From NCBI GenBank assembly GCA_964451715.1, contig CAYVIZ010000028.1, positions 1 through 15,081 on the forward strand: DNA of 15,081 nt. The letters are read 5' to 3'. Made by a program: the position numbers and the translations under genes. Shown here one piece after another: positions 1-6,507 of the stretch; position 1 is the stretch's first letter; each line of letters begins with the position of its first letter. Below the pieces are notes generated by a model that was not told the DNA's origin, did not search any database, and worked only from the letters and a program-made list of their open reading frames with translations. This DNA comes from Tiamatella sp964451715 (GTDB lineage: Archaea > Thermoproteota > Thermoprotei_A > Sulfolobales > Acidilobaceae).

Positions 1-74
1 CACACCTCTTTTAATCCTTACAAGTGTTAAACCTAGCGTGGAGTAGGAGCACTAATACTGCAGGGTGAGTAGCT

Positions 75-1256
75 GTGAGTGAAGCTTATCTCGTGGAGCA
101 TGCAAAGCGCTATGCACTAGCCGCGGTTCAACACGATACGAACGGCAACAAGGATGCGGCAATTAGGAACTATGAAGCAGCCATAACGCTCCTAGAGAAA
201 GCCGTTAGATTATATCCTGATCATCCTCTCCGTGACACGTTCATTGTTTACATTAAGAAGTACAGGAAGAGAGTGGAGCAGTTAAAGCGTATGATGATAC
301 CCCAAGGAGAGGGTGGAGAGGAGGATGAGAGCATATACGTTGACGTAGACACCGGTGATACAGTGGAAAATGATGCTACTGGGGAGAACAGTGTGAAGCC
401 GCCTGCATTTGTCCAGGTAGAGAAGCCGAGCGTGAGGTTCGATGAAATAGCTGGTCTAGAAGAGGCTAAGCAGGCTATAAAGGAGGCTATAGTGTTTCCA
501 ATAAAGAGGCCTGACTTATTCCCGCTGGGGTGGCCTAGGGGGATACTCCTCTTCGGCCCGCCTGGCAATGGTAAGACCATGCTAGCCGCCGCTATAGCTA
601 ACGAGATAGAGGGCGAGTTCCTCTATGTAGACGCTGCGAGCATTATGAGCAAGTGGCTCGGCGAGGGTGAGAAGAATGTTAAGAAGCTATTCAAGTATGC
701 AAGGCTGAAGGCGGAGAAGGGGGTTCCCGTTATTATCTTCATAGACGAGATAGACGCACTGTTGGGTGTTAATATAAGCGAGGTGGGCGGAGAGGTCAGG
801 GTTAGGAACCAGTTCCTCAAGGAGATGGATGGACTCCAAGACAAGGCGAAAAACTATCACGTATACGTTATAGGAGCGACGAACAAGCCGTGGAAGTTGG
901 ATGAGCCTTTCATAAGGAGGTTCCAGAAGAGAATCTACATACCGTTGCCAGATAAGGAGACGAGGAGGAAGATTCTCGAGCTTTACACTGGAAAGCTCAG
1001 CCTCGCGGATGATGTAGATATTGACAAGCTGGCGGAGATCATGGAGGGATACAGTGGGAGCGACATAAAAGACGTGGTCCAAGCTGCTTATATGATCACT
1101 GTGAGAGAGTTCTTCGAGAAGAAGGAGAGCCTTGACAAGCCTAGGCCCATATCAATGGACGACTTCTATGCCGTCCTCTCAAAGCGTAAGCCTAGTGTTA
1201 ACAGGAAAATGGTGGAAATGTATGAGAAATGGTTTGAGGAGTTTAAGGCTCTATAG
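75..1256 (+). CDS. cdvC: CdvC, Vps4-like AAA+ ATPase of the ESCRT/Cdv division machinery
   Basis: This is the archaeal homologue of Vps4, the cytoplasmic ATPase that remodels and disassembles ESCRT-III (CdvB) polymers at mid-cell during division. Residues 1-73 form a three-helix MIT domain, which binds CdvB tails. An acidic, Gly-rich linker runs to about residue 115 and a single AAA+ module fills 120-393. Walker A is GPPGNGKT (161-168), the aromatic pore loop is KWLGEGEKN (193-201), Walker B is IIFIDEID (220-227), sensor 1 is the N of GATN (270), and the paired arginine fingers are R281-R282. The length of 393 residues is normal. The start is GTG, set by GGGTGAG at 63-69 with 5 nt spacing. 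In Desulfurococcales and Sulfolobales cdvC usually follows cdvA and cdvB. Upstream lies outside the window, and the first 74 bases contain no recognisable CdvB C-terminus. Confidence 0.95.
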   Translation: MSEAYLVEHAKRYALAAVQHDTNGNKDAAIRNYEAAITLLEKAVRLYPDHPLRDTFIVYIKKYRKRVEQLKRMMIPQGEGGEEDESIYVDVDTGDTVENDATGENSVKPPAFVQVEKPSVRFDEIAGLEEAKQAIKEAIVFPIKRPDLFPLGWPRGILLFGPPGNGKTMLAAAIANEIEGEFLYVDAASIMSKWLGEGEKNVKKLFKYARLKAEKGVPVIIFIDEIDALLGVNISEVGGEVRVRNQFLKEMDGLQDKAKNYHVYVIGATNKPWKLDEPFIRRFQKRIYIPLPDKETRRKILELYTGKLSLADDVDIDKLAEIMEGYSGSDIKDVVQAAYMITVREFFEKKESLDKPRPISMDDFYAVLSKRKPSVNRKMVEMYEKWFEEFKAL

Positions 1257-1314
1257 GCCTTGTTAAGGGTTAAAGCTCTAGAATCCATTATTGTTTTCTT
1301 TATGGTGTATTAGA

Positions 1315-1575
1315 GTGGAGTCTATGGAGTTAGGGTTTCTACTGCTCTTTATCGGTATAGTGGTTATAGTTGTTGGAATGATACTTGTAGCGATAGAGGG
1401 TTCAACTAGTGGTAGAGGATTTGAAGGCGGGGCGGTGATAGTCATAGGACCCATACCGATCGTGTTGGCGTCAAACAAGAGGATCGCCACGGGGCTACTC
1501 TTTCTGGCGATAGCTCTGACTTTAATCTTGTTCTTGATGCATTTCTACTACAGGAAAAGCATTATAGGCTCATAA
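1315..1575 (+). CDS. DUF131 family small membrane protein
   Basis: The product is a protein of about 86 residues with two hydrophobic helices. The first starts near GFLLLFIGIVVIVVG and the second near GLLFLAIALTLILFL, with a short Gly-rich loop between them. The loop holds the family signature GGAVIVIGPIPIVLAS, which matches archaeal DUF131 (TIGR00304) proteins. No biochemical function is established for that family. The open frame extends up to a TTG at 1291, but that codon has no ribosome site. GTG 1315 is chosen because GGTG at 1304-1307 precedes it by 7 nt and a TATA-like GGTTAAAG lies near 1268-1275. ATG 1324 is the alternative. It sits about 60 nt downstream of cdvC on the same strand and could be cotranscribed with it. 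Confidence 0.8.
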   Translation: MESMELGFLLLFIGIVVIVVGMILVAIEGSTSGRGFEGGAVIVIGPIPIVLASNKRIATGLLFLAIALTLILFLMHFYYRKSIIGS

Positions 1576-1601
1576 AAGGAGTGGACAATAGTTTGTGGTT
1601 G

Positions 1602-1778
1602 TTATGATGAGAGAGATGAAACAAACTCCTCGGCCATCTTATCGAGCTTCTCCTTTAGCCGGGCCAGATTCTCTTCTTTCCTTTTATCCAGCTTGTCCAA
1701 GGCAGTCTTATAGGCCAACTCTATTTTGCTATTGATCTCTGAGTATAATTCCTCCTTGTCAGGCAAAGGCAATACCAT
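1602..1778 (-). CDS. Small charged coiled-coil protein, unknown function
   Basis: This gene encodes about 58 residues. A short MVLPLPD-type head is followed by one long helix rich in Lys, Glu and Leu with heptad-like spacing (for example LDKLDKRKEENLARLKEKL), and it ends in a Ser-rich tail. I do not recognise the family. The frame is open up to GTG 1805. However, the only good TATA-like element (TAATTAAAAA, 1813-1822) would start transcription near 1790, downstream of that GTG. ATG 1778, preceded by a G-rich run (ATGGGGGG), is therefore the more likely start. It is convergent with the DUF131 gene and divergent from the 1865 gene. The composition looks protein-like and no competing frame overlaps it. 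Confidence is moderate because it is short. Confidence 0.55.
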   Translation of the reverse strand: MVLPLPDKEELYSEINSKIELAYKTALDKLDKRKEENLARLKEKLDKMAEEFVSSLSS

Positions 1779-1812
1779 CCCCCCATCCAGGTAGAGTGGT
1801 CTCACTAGATGG

Positions 1813-1825
1813 TAATTAAAAATAT
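1813..1825. promoter_or_regulatory. Shared AT-rich promoter element between divergent genes
   Basis: TAATTAAAAATAT is the only strongly AT-rich TATA-like block in the 86 bases between the divergent starts at 1778 and 1865. Read on the plus strand, it predicts a transcription start near 1845 and a 20-nt leader carrying GGGGGT. Read on the minus strand, it predicts a start near 1790. This is inferred from spacing only. Confidence 0.4.
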
Positions 1826-1864
1826 CGCCCTACACCTAAATATCCCTCACAGGGGGTCATCCCG

Positions 1865-2560
1865 TTGAGTGGCTATATTCCCGCAGAATACTTCCTAGAT
1901 GGTTTCAACCTCAACCCTGAGTGCAACAGAGGAGTAGCGGCTTACTGCTCTATTAACGAGAGGAAATGCATTCTCTCTAACGGTGCGATCTTGAAGCTTA
2001 CTGTAATCAAGAGCTTAGAGGATCTGGAGAAGATTGCTAGTGAAGAAGTAGAGGGGGTCGTGTATGTTATGGATAACAGCTTCATATATGGTTTGAAGAA
2101 GCAAAAAGGATTCATGCTTACAGAGTATCTTAGAGAGATAGGTGTAAGAGAGAAGAGCATAGTGATATCTGGTTTACACGTGGTAGCGAGCTGGGAGTTC
2201 ACAATACTACGCGATATGGAGTGGGGCTACGTGTATTTACCTATAGACGCCGGGTTCAACGGGCACTTCGTACCACTCTACGAGTTATGGGATAATGGAG
2301 TAAGCATAGCTCTAGGAAGCGGGTGGCTCGACGCTCAGTATAATACTTGTGACTATAGGGGTGTGGTGTGGAGTGCTGTGTTGAACCAGTATCATGTCCT
2401 CAGGGATGAAAAATCACTTCTGGGCGTATTGCAGGCGGCTGTGGGTGCACTCCACGTTTACGGCATTGACGATACTCCTGTAAACCTGCTGGAAGGACTT
2501 ACTCCTCGGAAAGCCCTAAGGATTCTATACAGCTATGCTAGGGCCGCCAGTAAAAGTTAG
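1865..2560 (+). CDS. Degenerate amidohydrolase-like protein (half-barrel, probable pseudoenzyme)
   Basis: The product has 231 residues and looks like the C-terminal half of an SsnA/COG0402-type amidohydrolase. Residues 84-105 resemble the strand leading into the usual HG-x-H motif, but read SGLH (102-105). VYLPIDAG (123-130) sits where CPRSN is expected. PLYELWDNGVSIALGSGW (137-154) aligns with the strand that normally ends in GTD/GSD, but the metal-binding and catalytic Asp is replaced by Gly. The tail at 197-222 resembles the usual post-barrel segment. The N-terminal HxH strand is absent. This suggests a protein that has lost hydrolase chemistry and may be structural or ligand-binding. The start is TTG, with GGGGGT 8 nt upstream. 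The frame is open throughout, so this is not a decayed gene. The family assignment is by eye and is an inference. Confidence 0.6.
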   Translation: MSGYIPAEYFLDGFNLNPECNRGVAAYCSINERKCILSNGAILKLTVIKSLEDLEKIASEEVEGVVYVMDNSFIYGLKKQKGFMLTEYLREIGVREKSIVISGLHVVASWEFTILRDMEWGYVYLPIDAGFNGHFVPLYELWDNGVSIALGSGWLDAQYNTCDYRGVVWSAVLNQYHVLRDEKSLLGVLQAAVGALHVYGIDDTPVNLLEGLTPRKALRILYSYARAASKS

Positions 2561-2606
2561 AGAATGCCATGTAAAAGGGTTTTCCGGGAAACGCGGAACG
2601 GAATAT

Positions 2607-2630
2607 ATAAGGATAAAAAGGAAAAGGATT
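2607..2630 (-). terminator. T-rich putative terminator after the acyl-CoA dehydrogenase gene
   Basis: On the minus strand, immediately after the acyl-CoA dehydrogenase stop, the sequence runs through CCTTTTCCTTTTTATCC, a pyrimidine/T-rich tract of the type that ends archaeal transcripts. It lies between convergent genes. A short TTTCCGGGAAA palindrome (2581-2591) is next to it. Confidence 0.35.
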
Positions 2631-2631
2631 C

Positions 2632-3828
2632 TTAGACTCTCATTCCCATTGCCTGCCTTAGAAGGGTTCTCACTATTGTTAGCCTCTGAATCTCGTTCGT
2701 ACCTTCGTATATGGTGGTTATAACAGCGTCCCTCAGGTATCTCTCGACCCCCATCTCCCAGTCGGCTCCATATCCTCCGTGTACCTGTATAGCCTGCCTT
2801 GCTATCCACTCTGCGGCCTCCGTGGAGAAGGCCTTTGCAAGGCTGCTGGCTATTATGAACTCGCTCCTACCCTGGTCTGCTAGTGAGGCAGCCCATAGGG
2901 TTAGCAGTCTGCTGGCTTCCAGCTTCATATACATGTCTGCTAGCTTGAACTGTATCGCCTGGTAGCTTATCAGTGGTTGGCCAAAGGTTTCTCTCTGTAG
3001 TGCATAGTTTAACGCCTTCTCGAAGGCGGCCTGGCCTATTCCGACAGCCTGGGCTGCTATGCCTATACGTGTATGGTCATAGGTTGTGACTATGACTTTG
3101 AACCCCATGCCTTCCTGCCCGACCAGGTTCTCGGCAGGCACCTTGACGTCCTCCAATATGACCTCGTTAGGCTGCTCTCCCCTCATGCCTATAACGTTAA
3201 ACTTCTGGCCCACCTTCACTCCCGGCCACTCTTTTTCAACTATGAACACGCTGATGCCCTGCCACCTCTTTTCGCCAGGAGGGCTTGTCCTAGCGGATAC
3301 TATGAAGTAGTCAGCCTCCTCTGCCCCGCTTATGAATATCTTCCGCCCGTTCAGTATGTAGTGATCGTTCTCCTTCCTAGCCTTGGTCTGTATACCAGCG
3401 ACATCGCTGCCGGCCCCGGGCTCCGTGTTTGCATGGGCGCCCCTCTTCTCTCCGGTTGCTATGGGGGTCACATACTTCTTCTTCTGATCCTCGTTGCCGA
3501 ATAGAAGTATGGGTATGGCGTAGAGATGGTTTACTCCCAGGTAGACTGCTAGGCTGGGTATGCCTCTAGCAAGCTCCTCCATGAGTATCGCTGTGAGAAC
3601 CTGGCCTCCTCCCTGTCCACCGTATTCCTCGGGTATGCCTACACCGAAAAGGCCTAGCTCCTTCATGCCCTGGTCTATTTCCTCAGGTATTCTATTCTCC
3701 TTCTCGACCTGCTGCCACCGGGGGATAACGGTGTTCTCCACGAACTCCCTAACAGCCTTCCTGAATAGTTCATGCTCTTCTGTTATCTCTATTTTGAAGT
3801 CTTCTATGCTCTGGAATGGAAAGACCAT
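2632..3828 (-). CDS. Acyl-CoA dehydrogenase
   Basis: This is an FAD-dependent flavoprotein that introduces an alpha,beta double bond into an acyl-CoA, with electrons passing to an electron-transfer flavoprotein. Its 398 residues are full length. The N-terminal helical domain covers about 15-125. The middle beta domain has NTEPGAGSD (134-142), and the C-terminal helical domain has RETFGQPL (279-286), QVHGGYG (348-354) and YEGTNEIQRL (374-383). E375 is in the position of the catalytic base of medium-chain enzymes. The start is ATG, preceded by GGGGTG with 6 nt spacing. It is the last gene of a thiolase-DUF35-dehydrogenase row, 69 nt after the DUF35 stop, and may also have its own promoter. Substrate chain length cannot be read from the sequence. 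Confidence 0.93.
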   Translation of the reverse strand: MVFPFQSIEDFKIEITEEHELFRKAVREFVENTVIPRWQQVEKENRIPEEIDQGMKELGLFGVGIPEEYGGQGGGQVLTAILMEELARGIPSLAVYLGVNHLYAIPILLFGNEDQKKKYVTPIATGEKRGAHANTEPGAGSDVAGIQTKARKENDHYILNGRKIFISGAEEADYFIVSARTSPPGEKRWQGISVFIVEKEWPGVKVGQKFNVIGMRGEQPNEVILEDVKVPAENLVGQEGMGFKVIVTTYDHTRIGIAAQAVGIGQAAFEKALNYALQRETFGQPLISYQAIQFKLADMYMKLEASRLLTLWAASLADQGRSEFIIASSLAKAFSTEAAEWIARQAIQVHGGYGADWEMGVERYLRDAVITTIYEGTNEIQRLTIVRTLLRQAMGMRV

Positions 3829-3877
3829 TTACTACACCCCACTAACGTGGTTCTAGTCAGAAAATGGCATGAGGTGG

Positions 3878-3886
3878 TTTAAAAAG
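3878..3886 (-). promoter_or_regulatory. Candidate internal TATA box before the acyl-CoA dehydrogenase gene
   Basis: CTTTTTAAA on the minus strand lies about 50 nt before the start codon. It would place a transcription start near 3855 with a leader of about 25 nt that includes the GGGGTG ribosome site. It lies in the 69-nt spacer behind the DUF35 gene, so the dehydrogenase could be expressed separately. Confidence 0.35.
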
Positions 3887-3897
3887 AGATTATAATG

Positions 3898-4446
3898 TTA
3901 TTCTTCTTCTACAGGTACAAACTCGTATGTGTAGTAGCCCTCGGGTTCCCTCTTCACTATTTCCAGCCTAACCGGCATTCCAACCCTAAGCTTCTTAGGG
4001 TCTGTTTCACGTATCCATGCAGTGACCTGGACGCCGTTCTTCAGTCTGACGACGCCTACGGTATAGTCTGGGTAGTGCCCGAAGCTGTAGGGCTTCACGT
4101 TTATTATAGTATACGTCAGCAGCTCGCCCTCCTTGGGCAGCTCGACCCATTCGACCTCGCTGGTTCTACAGTAGGGGCAGTCTGTCTGGGGAGGGAAGTA
4201 TACTCTACCGCACTTACTGCACTTTGTGGCAAGTAGCTTGCCCTGGGCTAGTCCCTCATGGAAGAACTTCTTTATCTTCTCTACACTAATGAGGAACTTC
4301 AGTGTTATCTCGCGCTGGTCGTACCAGAGCTGGGCGCCACTCTTGGGCTCCGGTATTACGGGTACTCCCACAGCCTTCTTCATCTCGTTAGCGAAGTCGT
4401 TCATCTGCTTGAGGAACATGTCCGCCTGTTCTCTCTGGTTGGACAT
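3898..4446 (-). CDS. DUF35 zinc-ribbon/OB-fold protein, thiolase partner
   Basis: DUF35 proteins pair with archaeal and SCP2-type thiolases. In methanogen HMG-CoA synthesis a DUF35 subunit bridges thiolase and HMG-CoA synthase and helps bind CoA. Here a rubredoxin-like zinc ribbon has CSKC and CPYC (Cys 76, 79, 90, 93, counted from the chosen start), followed by an OB-fold to residue 182. About 60 residues precede the ribbon, including the FFHEGLAQGKLLATKC segment typical of longer crenarchaeal members. ATG 4446 is preferred over GTG 4455. A perfect GGAGGTGA (4459-4452) sits 5 nt before ATG 4446, while GTG 4455 lies inside that site. The ribosome site overlaps the thiolase stop codon, which points to translational coupling and a stoichiometric complex. 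Confidence 0.88.
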   Translation of the reverse strand: MSNQREQADMFLKQMNDFANEMKKAVGVPVIPEPKSGAQLWYDQREITLKFLISVEKIKKFFHEGLAQGKLLATKCSKCGRVYFPPQTDCPYCRTSEVEWVELPKEGELLTYTIINVKPYSFGHYPDYTVGVVRLKNGVQVTAWIRETDPKKLRVGMPVRLEIVKREPEGYYTYEFVPVEEE

Positions 4447-4451
4447 CACGT

Positions 4452-4459
4452 TCACCTCC
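4452..4459 (-). promoter_or_regulatory. Strong Shine-Dalgarno site that fixes the DUF35 start
   Basis: GGAGGTGA on the minus strand is fully complementary to the archaeal 16S rRNA tail. It ends in the TGA stop of the thiolase gene and lies 5 nt before ATG 4446. It rules against the GTG at 4455 and couples the two genes. Confidence 0.75.
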
Positions 4460-5642
4460 TAGGCTTGGAGAGACTATATAGTGTAACGTATGCATAATGC
4501 CCTGTGCCGCCTATGTTATGGGCCAGAGCTCTGCCGACTTTTATGTCCGCCTGACGATCCTTCTCCACCCTGCCCTGAAGCTGCCTGGTCAGGTCGACTG
4601 CCATGCTTATACCTGTAGCACCCAGCGGGTGCCCCTTAGCCTTAAGCCCTCCAGACAGGTTTACAGGTATCTCTCCTCCCTTGTAGGTCTGCTCATCCCT
4701 TAACAGTTTATAACCCTCGCCCCTCTTAGCGAACCCTAGATCCTCGTATGCAAGTATCTCCGCTATAGTGAAGCAGTCATGCACCTCGGCTACGTCTACA
4801 TGCTTGACTATATCATCCCGGGAAAGGCCTGCCTTCTTGTATGCCCTGTCCGCCGCCAGGGTTCCAGCTTCTAGGTGGAGGAAATCGTCTCTCCTAGACA
4901 AGTTGCTCGTACCGCTTGACACGCCTATGCTTTCTATCCATACCGGGCTGTCCGTGAGCTTCTTGGCGACCTCCTCGCTCGCCAGTACAACGGCTGCTGC
5001 ACCGTCTGTTATGGGGCTACAGTCGAATAGTTTTAGGGGCCACGCTATGTACCTGCTCTTCATGCATTGCTCGATTGTTATAGGCATCTGGAACTGGGCC
5101 TTGGGGTTCTTGCTTGCATAATAGTGGTTCTTTACCGCCACACGGCATAGGTCCTCCTCTGTAGCCCCATACTTGGCCATATATGCTGTAGCGTACAACG
5201 CGTAATATCCGGGGAATGTTAATCCGAAGTTCTCGAATTCCCAGAAGAAGTTGCCTGCTCTGCCTATGAACTCTATCACAGTAGGTGTGGGGCTTTCATT
5301 CATCTTCTCAACTCCTATAGCCATAGCTATGTCTGCTTGCCCGCTGGCTATCGCATCGTGAGCGGCCTTGATGGCGGCGCTTCCCGAGGCACAGGCGGCT
5401 TCTACACGGTATAGCTGTGCTCCTGTCAGGCCTGCATACTCGAGTGTTACAACCGATGCTAGGCCCTCACTACTCCATCCTCCCACGTTGGAGAAGCTGG
5501 TGAATTCAACGTCTTTCTGCTCTACTCCAGCCTCGTCTAGTGCTTGTTTTATTGCCTCCCAGGCAAGCTCCGCTATGCTTACATCATACCTGTTGCCGAA
5601 TTTGGAGTGTCCTGTTCCAACTATTGCTACATTCCTCGTCAA
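4452..5642 (-). CDS. Archaeal/SCP2-type thiolase (acetyl-CoA acetyltransferase-like)
   Basis: This enzyme of the thiolase superfamily (396 residues) should condense acyl-CoAs or cleave 3-oxoacyl-CoAs. The nucleophile is C84 in EAACASGSAA. Catalytic histidines lie in EVHDCF (H288) and KGHPLGATG (H338). The C-terminal motif is HNIGGTG (375-381). The CxG cysteine of classical degradative and biosynthetic thiolases is therefore missing, as in lipid-transfer/SCP2-like archaeal thiolases. The start is TTG 5642. The best ribosome site, GGGAGGTG (5661-5654), is 11 nt away, rather far, and no closer in-frame start codon exists. Overlap with the DUF35 gene implies a complex. No HMG-CoA synthase gene is present here, and the dehydrogenase downstream suggests fatty- or branched-acyl-CoA turnover rather than mevalonate synthesis. 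That role is an inference. Confidence 0.9.
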   Translation of the reverse strand: MTRNVAIVGTGHSKFGNRYDVSIAELAWEAIKQALDEAGVEQKDVEFTSFSNVGGWSSEGLASVVTLEYAGLTGAQLYRVEAACASGSAAIKAAHDAIASGQADIAMAIGVEKMNESPTPTVIEFIGRAGNFFWEFENFGLTFPGYYALYATAYMAKYGATEEDLCRVAVKNHYYASKNPKAQFQMPITIEQCMKSRYIAWPLKLFDCSPITDGAAAVVLASEEVAKKLTDSPVWIESIGVSSGTSNLSRRDDFLHLEAGTLAADRAYKKAGLSRDDIVKHVDVAEVHDCFTIAEILAYEDLGFAKRGEGYKLLRDEQTYKGGEIPVNLSGGLKAKGHPLGATGISMAVDLTRQLQGRVEKDRQADIKVGRALAHNIGGTGHYAYVTLYSLSKPRR

Positions 5643-5678
5643 GACTAGGATGGCACCTCCCTTATAACATCAGGGGAT

Positions 5679-5693
5679 CGCGTTTGTTACGCG
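5679..5693. promoter_or_regulatory. Palindrome at the predicted transcription start of the thiolase operon
   Basis: CGCGT-TTGTT-ACGCG is a perfect 5-bp inverted repeat with a 5-nt centre. Measured from the TATA box at 5719-5726, it falls at about +4 to +18, where a repressor would block initiation. It is a candidate operator for an acyl-CoA-responsive regulator, or simply a small leader hairpin. Confidence 0.4.
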
Positions 5694-5718
5694 TATCTGT
5701 ATATGATGATGGTTAAGG

Positions 5719-5726
5719 TTTTATAA
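5719..5726 (-). promoter_or_regulatory. TATA box of the thiolase-DUF35-dehydrogenase row
   Basis: TTATAAAA on the minus strand in the 109-nt spacer after arfC predicts a start near 5697 and a leader of about 55 nt. It separates the acyl-CoA genes from the riboflavin gene upstream. Confidence 0.5.
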
Positions 5727-5751
5727 GGTTGAATCATGGTTTTTGCATAAT

Positions 5752-6423
5752 TTAAGTATATTCTACCACATCATATACCAGGTGAACCTCCTCGCCGCAC
5801 CTGCATTTCTCGATGCTTCTAAGCCTGAGTTTGACCCTTCTATGCTCCCCGTCGAAGCCTTCGCCTGCTACAAAGCATACTCTGTTGCCGCCGAATATGT
5901 AGGGTGAAACAGTTACCCTGACCTCGTCGACTAGGCCTTGGCTTATAAGGCTCCAGTTGAGGAACCCGCCTCCTTCAACGAGTATAGATCTAATCCCCAT
6001 ATCCCAGAGGCGGCTAAGTGCAGTCCTCATATTAAGCATGCCGCTATCTAAGGGGACCCCGATTATTCCCACTCCACTGTATTTCGTGCGTGCGAGATCC
6101 TCGAGTCTTTCATCGGTTATGATTATTGTCGGGGGAAGTCCCTGATACACCTTGGAAGTGGAGGGAGTCCTTAGCTTGGCGTCAACCACTATTCTGACAG
6201 GTTGAGGCCCTTTAACAAGCCTGACCGTAAGCCTTGGATCGTCCTTGATAACAGTGTTAGCGCCAACCATGACGGCGTCATTCTCCGATCGGAGCCTATG
6301 GAGCCTCTCCAAGTCATGAGGGCAGGATAGTTTGGAGTATCCTGTCTTACTCGCTATCTTCCCGTCGACGGTCATGGTGGAAAATATTGTAACCCTAGGC
6401 TTTCCAGTAGGGTTTAATGTCAA
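5752..6423 (-). CDS. arfC: 2,5-diamino-6-ribosylamino-pyrimidinone 5'-phosphate reductase (archaeal riboflavin pathway)
   Basis: This enzyme reduces the ribose side chain of the diaminopyrimidine intermediate with NAD(P)H, the third step of archaeal riboflavin/F420 precursor synthesis. It is a stand-alone RibD C-terminal/DHFR-like domain of about 223 residues. Visible motifs are STMTVDGKIA (15-24), the dinucleotide and substrate region VGANTVIKDDPRL (53-65), and the glycine-rich LVEGGG (148-153). No deaminase domain is fused, as expected for archaea. The frame opens at TTG 6429, but AGGTG (6435-6431) is only 1 nt from it and 7 nt from the in-frame TTG 6423, which I prefer. It is divergent from the THUMP gene. 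The thiolase promoter lies downstream, so co-regulation with those genes is uncertain. Confidence 0.88.
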   Translation of the reverse strand: MTLNPTGKPRVTIFSTMTVDGKIASKTGYSKLSCPHDLERLHRLRSENDAVMVGANTVIKDDPRLTVRLVKGPQPVRIVVDAKLRTPSTSKVYQGLPPTIIITDERLEDLARTKYSGVGIIGVPLDSGMLNMRTALSRLWDMGIRSILVEGGGFLNWSLISQGLVDEVRVTVSPYIFGGNRVCFVAGEGFDGEHRRVKLRLRSIEKCRCGEEVHLVYDVVEYT

Positions 6424-6460
6424 CCCCAAGCACCTGAAATCGTGTTTAGCTTATGAGGGG

Positions 6461-6473
6461 AATATTATATATT
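6461..6473. promoter_or_regulatory. Palindromic bidirectional TATA element
   Basis: AATATTATATATT reads as a TATA box on both strands. It lies midway between the divergent starts at 6423 and 6508. It gives predicted leaders of roughly 10-15 nt on each side, each containing the ribosome site. Confidence 0.5.
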
Positions 6474-6507
6474 GGGCCTTTATTCTTGATGGATTCAATG
6501 GAGGTCA

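Noticed and set aside
687..1082. 131-codon open frame antisense to cdvC
   Set aside because: Overlaps the Walker B and arginine-finger region of a clear AAA+ ATPase and has no independent support.
1604..1660. Possible box C/D sRNA starting with ATGATGA
   Set aside because: No D box (CTGA) at the right distance. The motif falls at the 3' end of the small coiled-coil gene on the other strand.
2581..2591. TTTCCGGGAAA palindrome as an operator
   Set aside because: It lies between the 3' ends of convergent genes, so there is no promoter for it to control. It may add to termination at most.
3073..3504. Long open frame on the plus strand opposite the acyl-CoA dehydrogenase gene
   Set aside because: Product is low-complexity-like with no domain, no ribosome site, and the opposite strand has a complete catalytic enzyme.
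5703..5745. Second ATGATGA-like C box in the thiolase promoter region
   Set aside because: No CTGA follows within the usual 50-60 nt, and the segment contains the TATA box.
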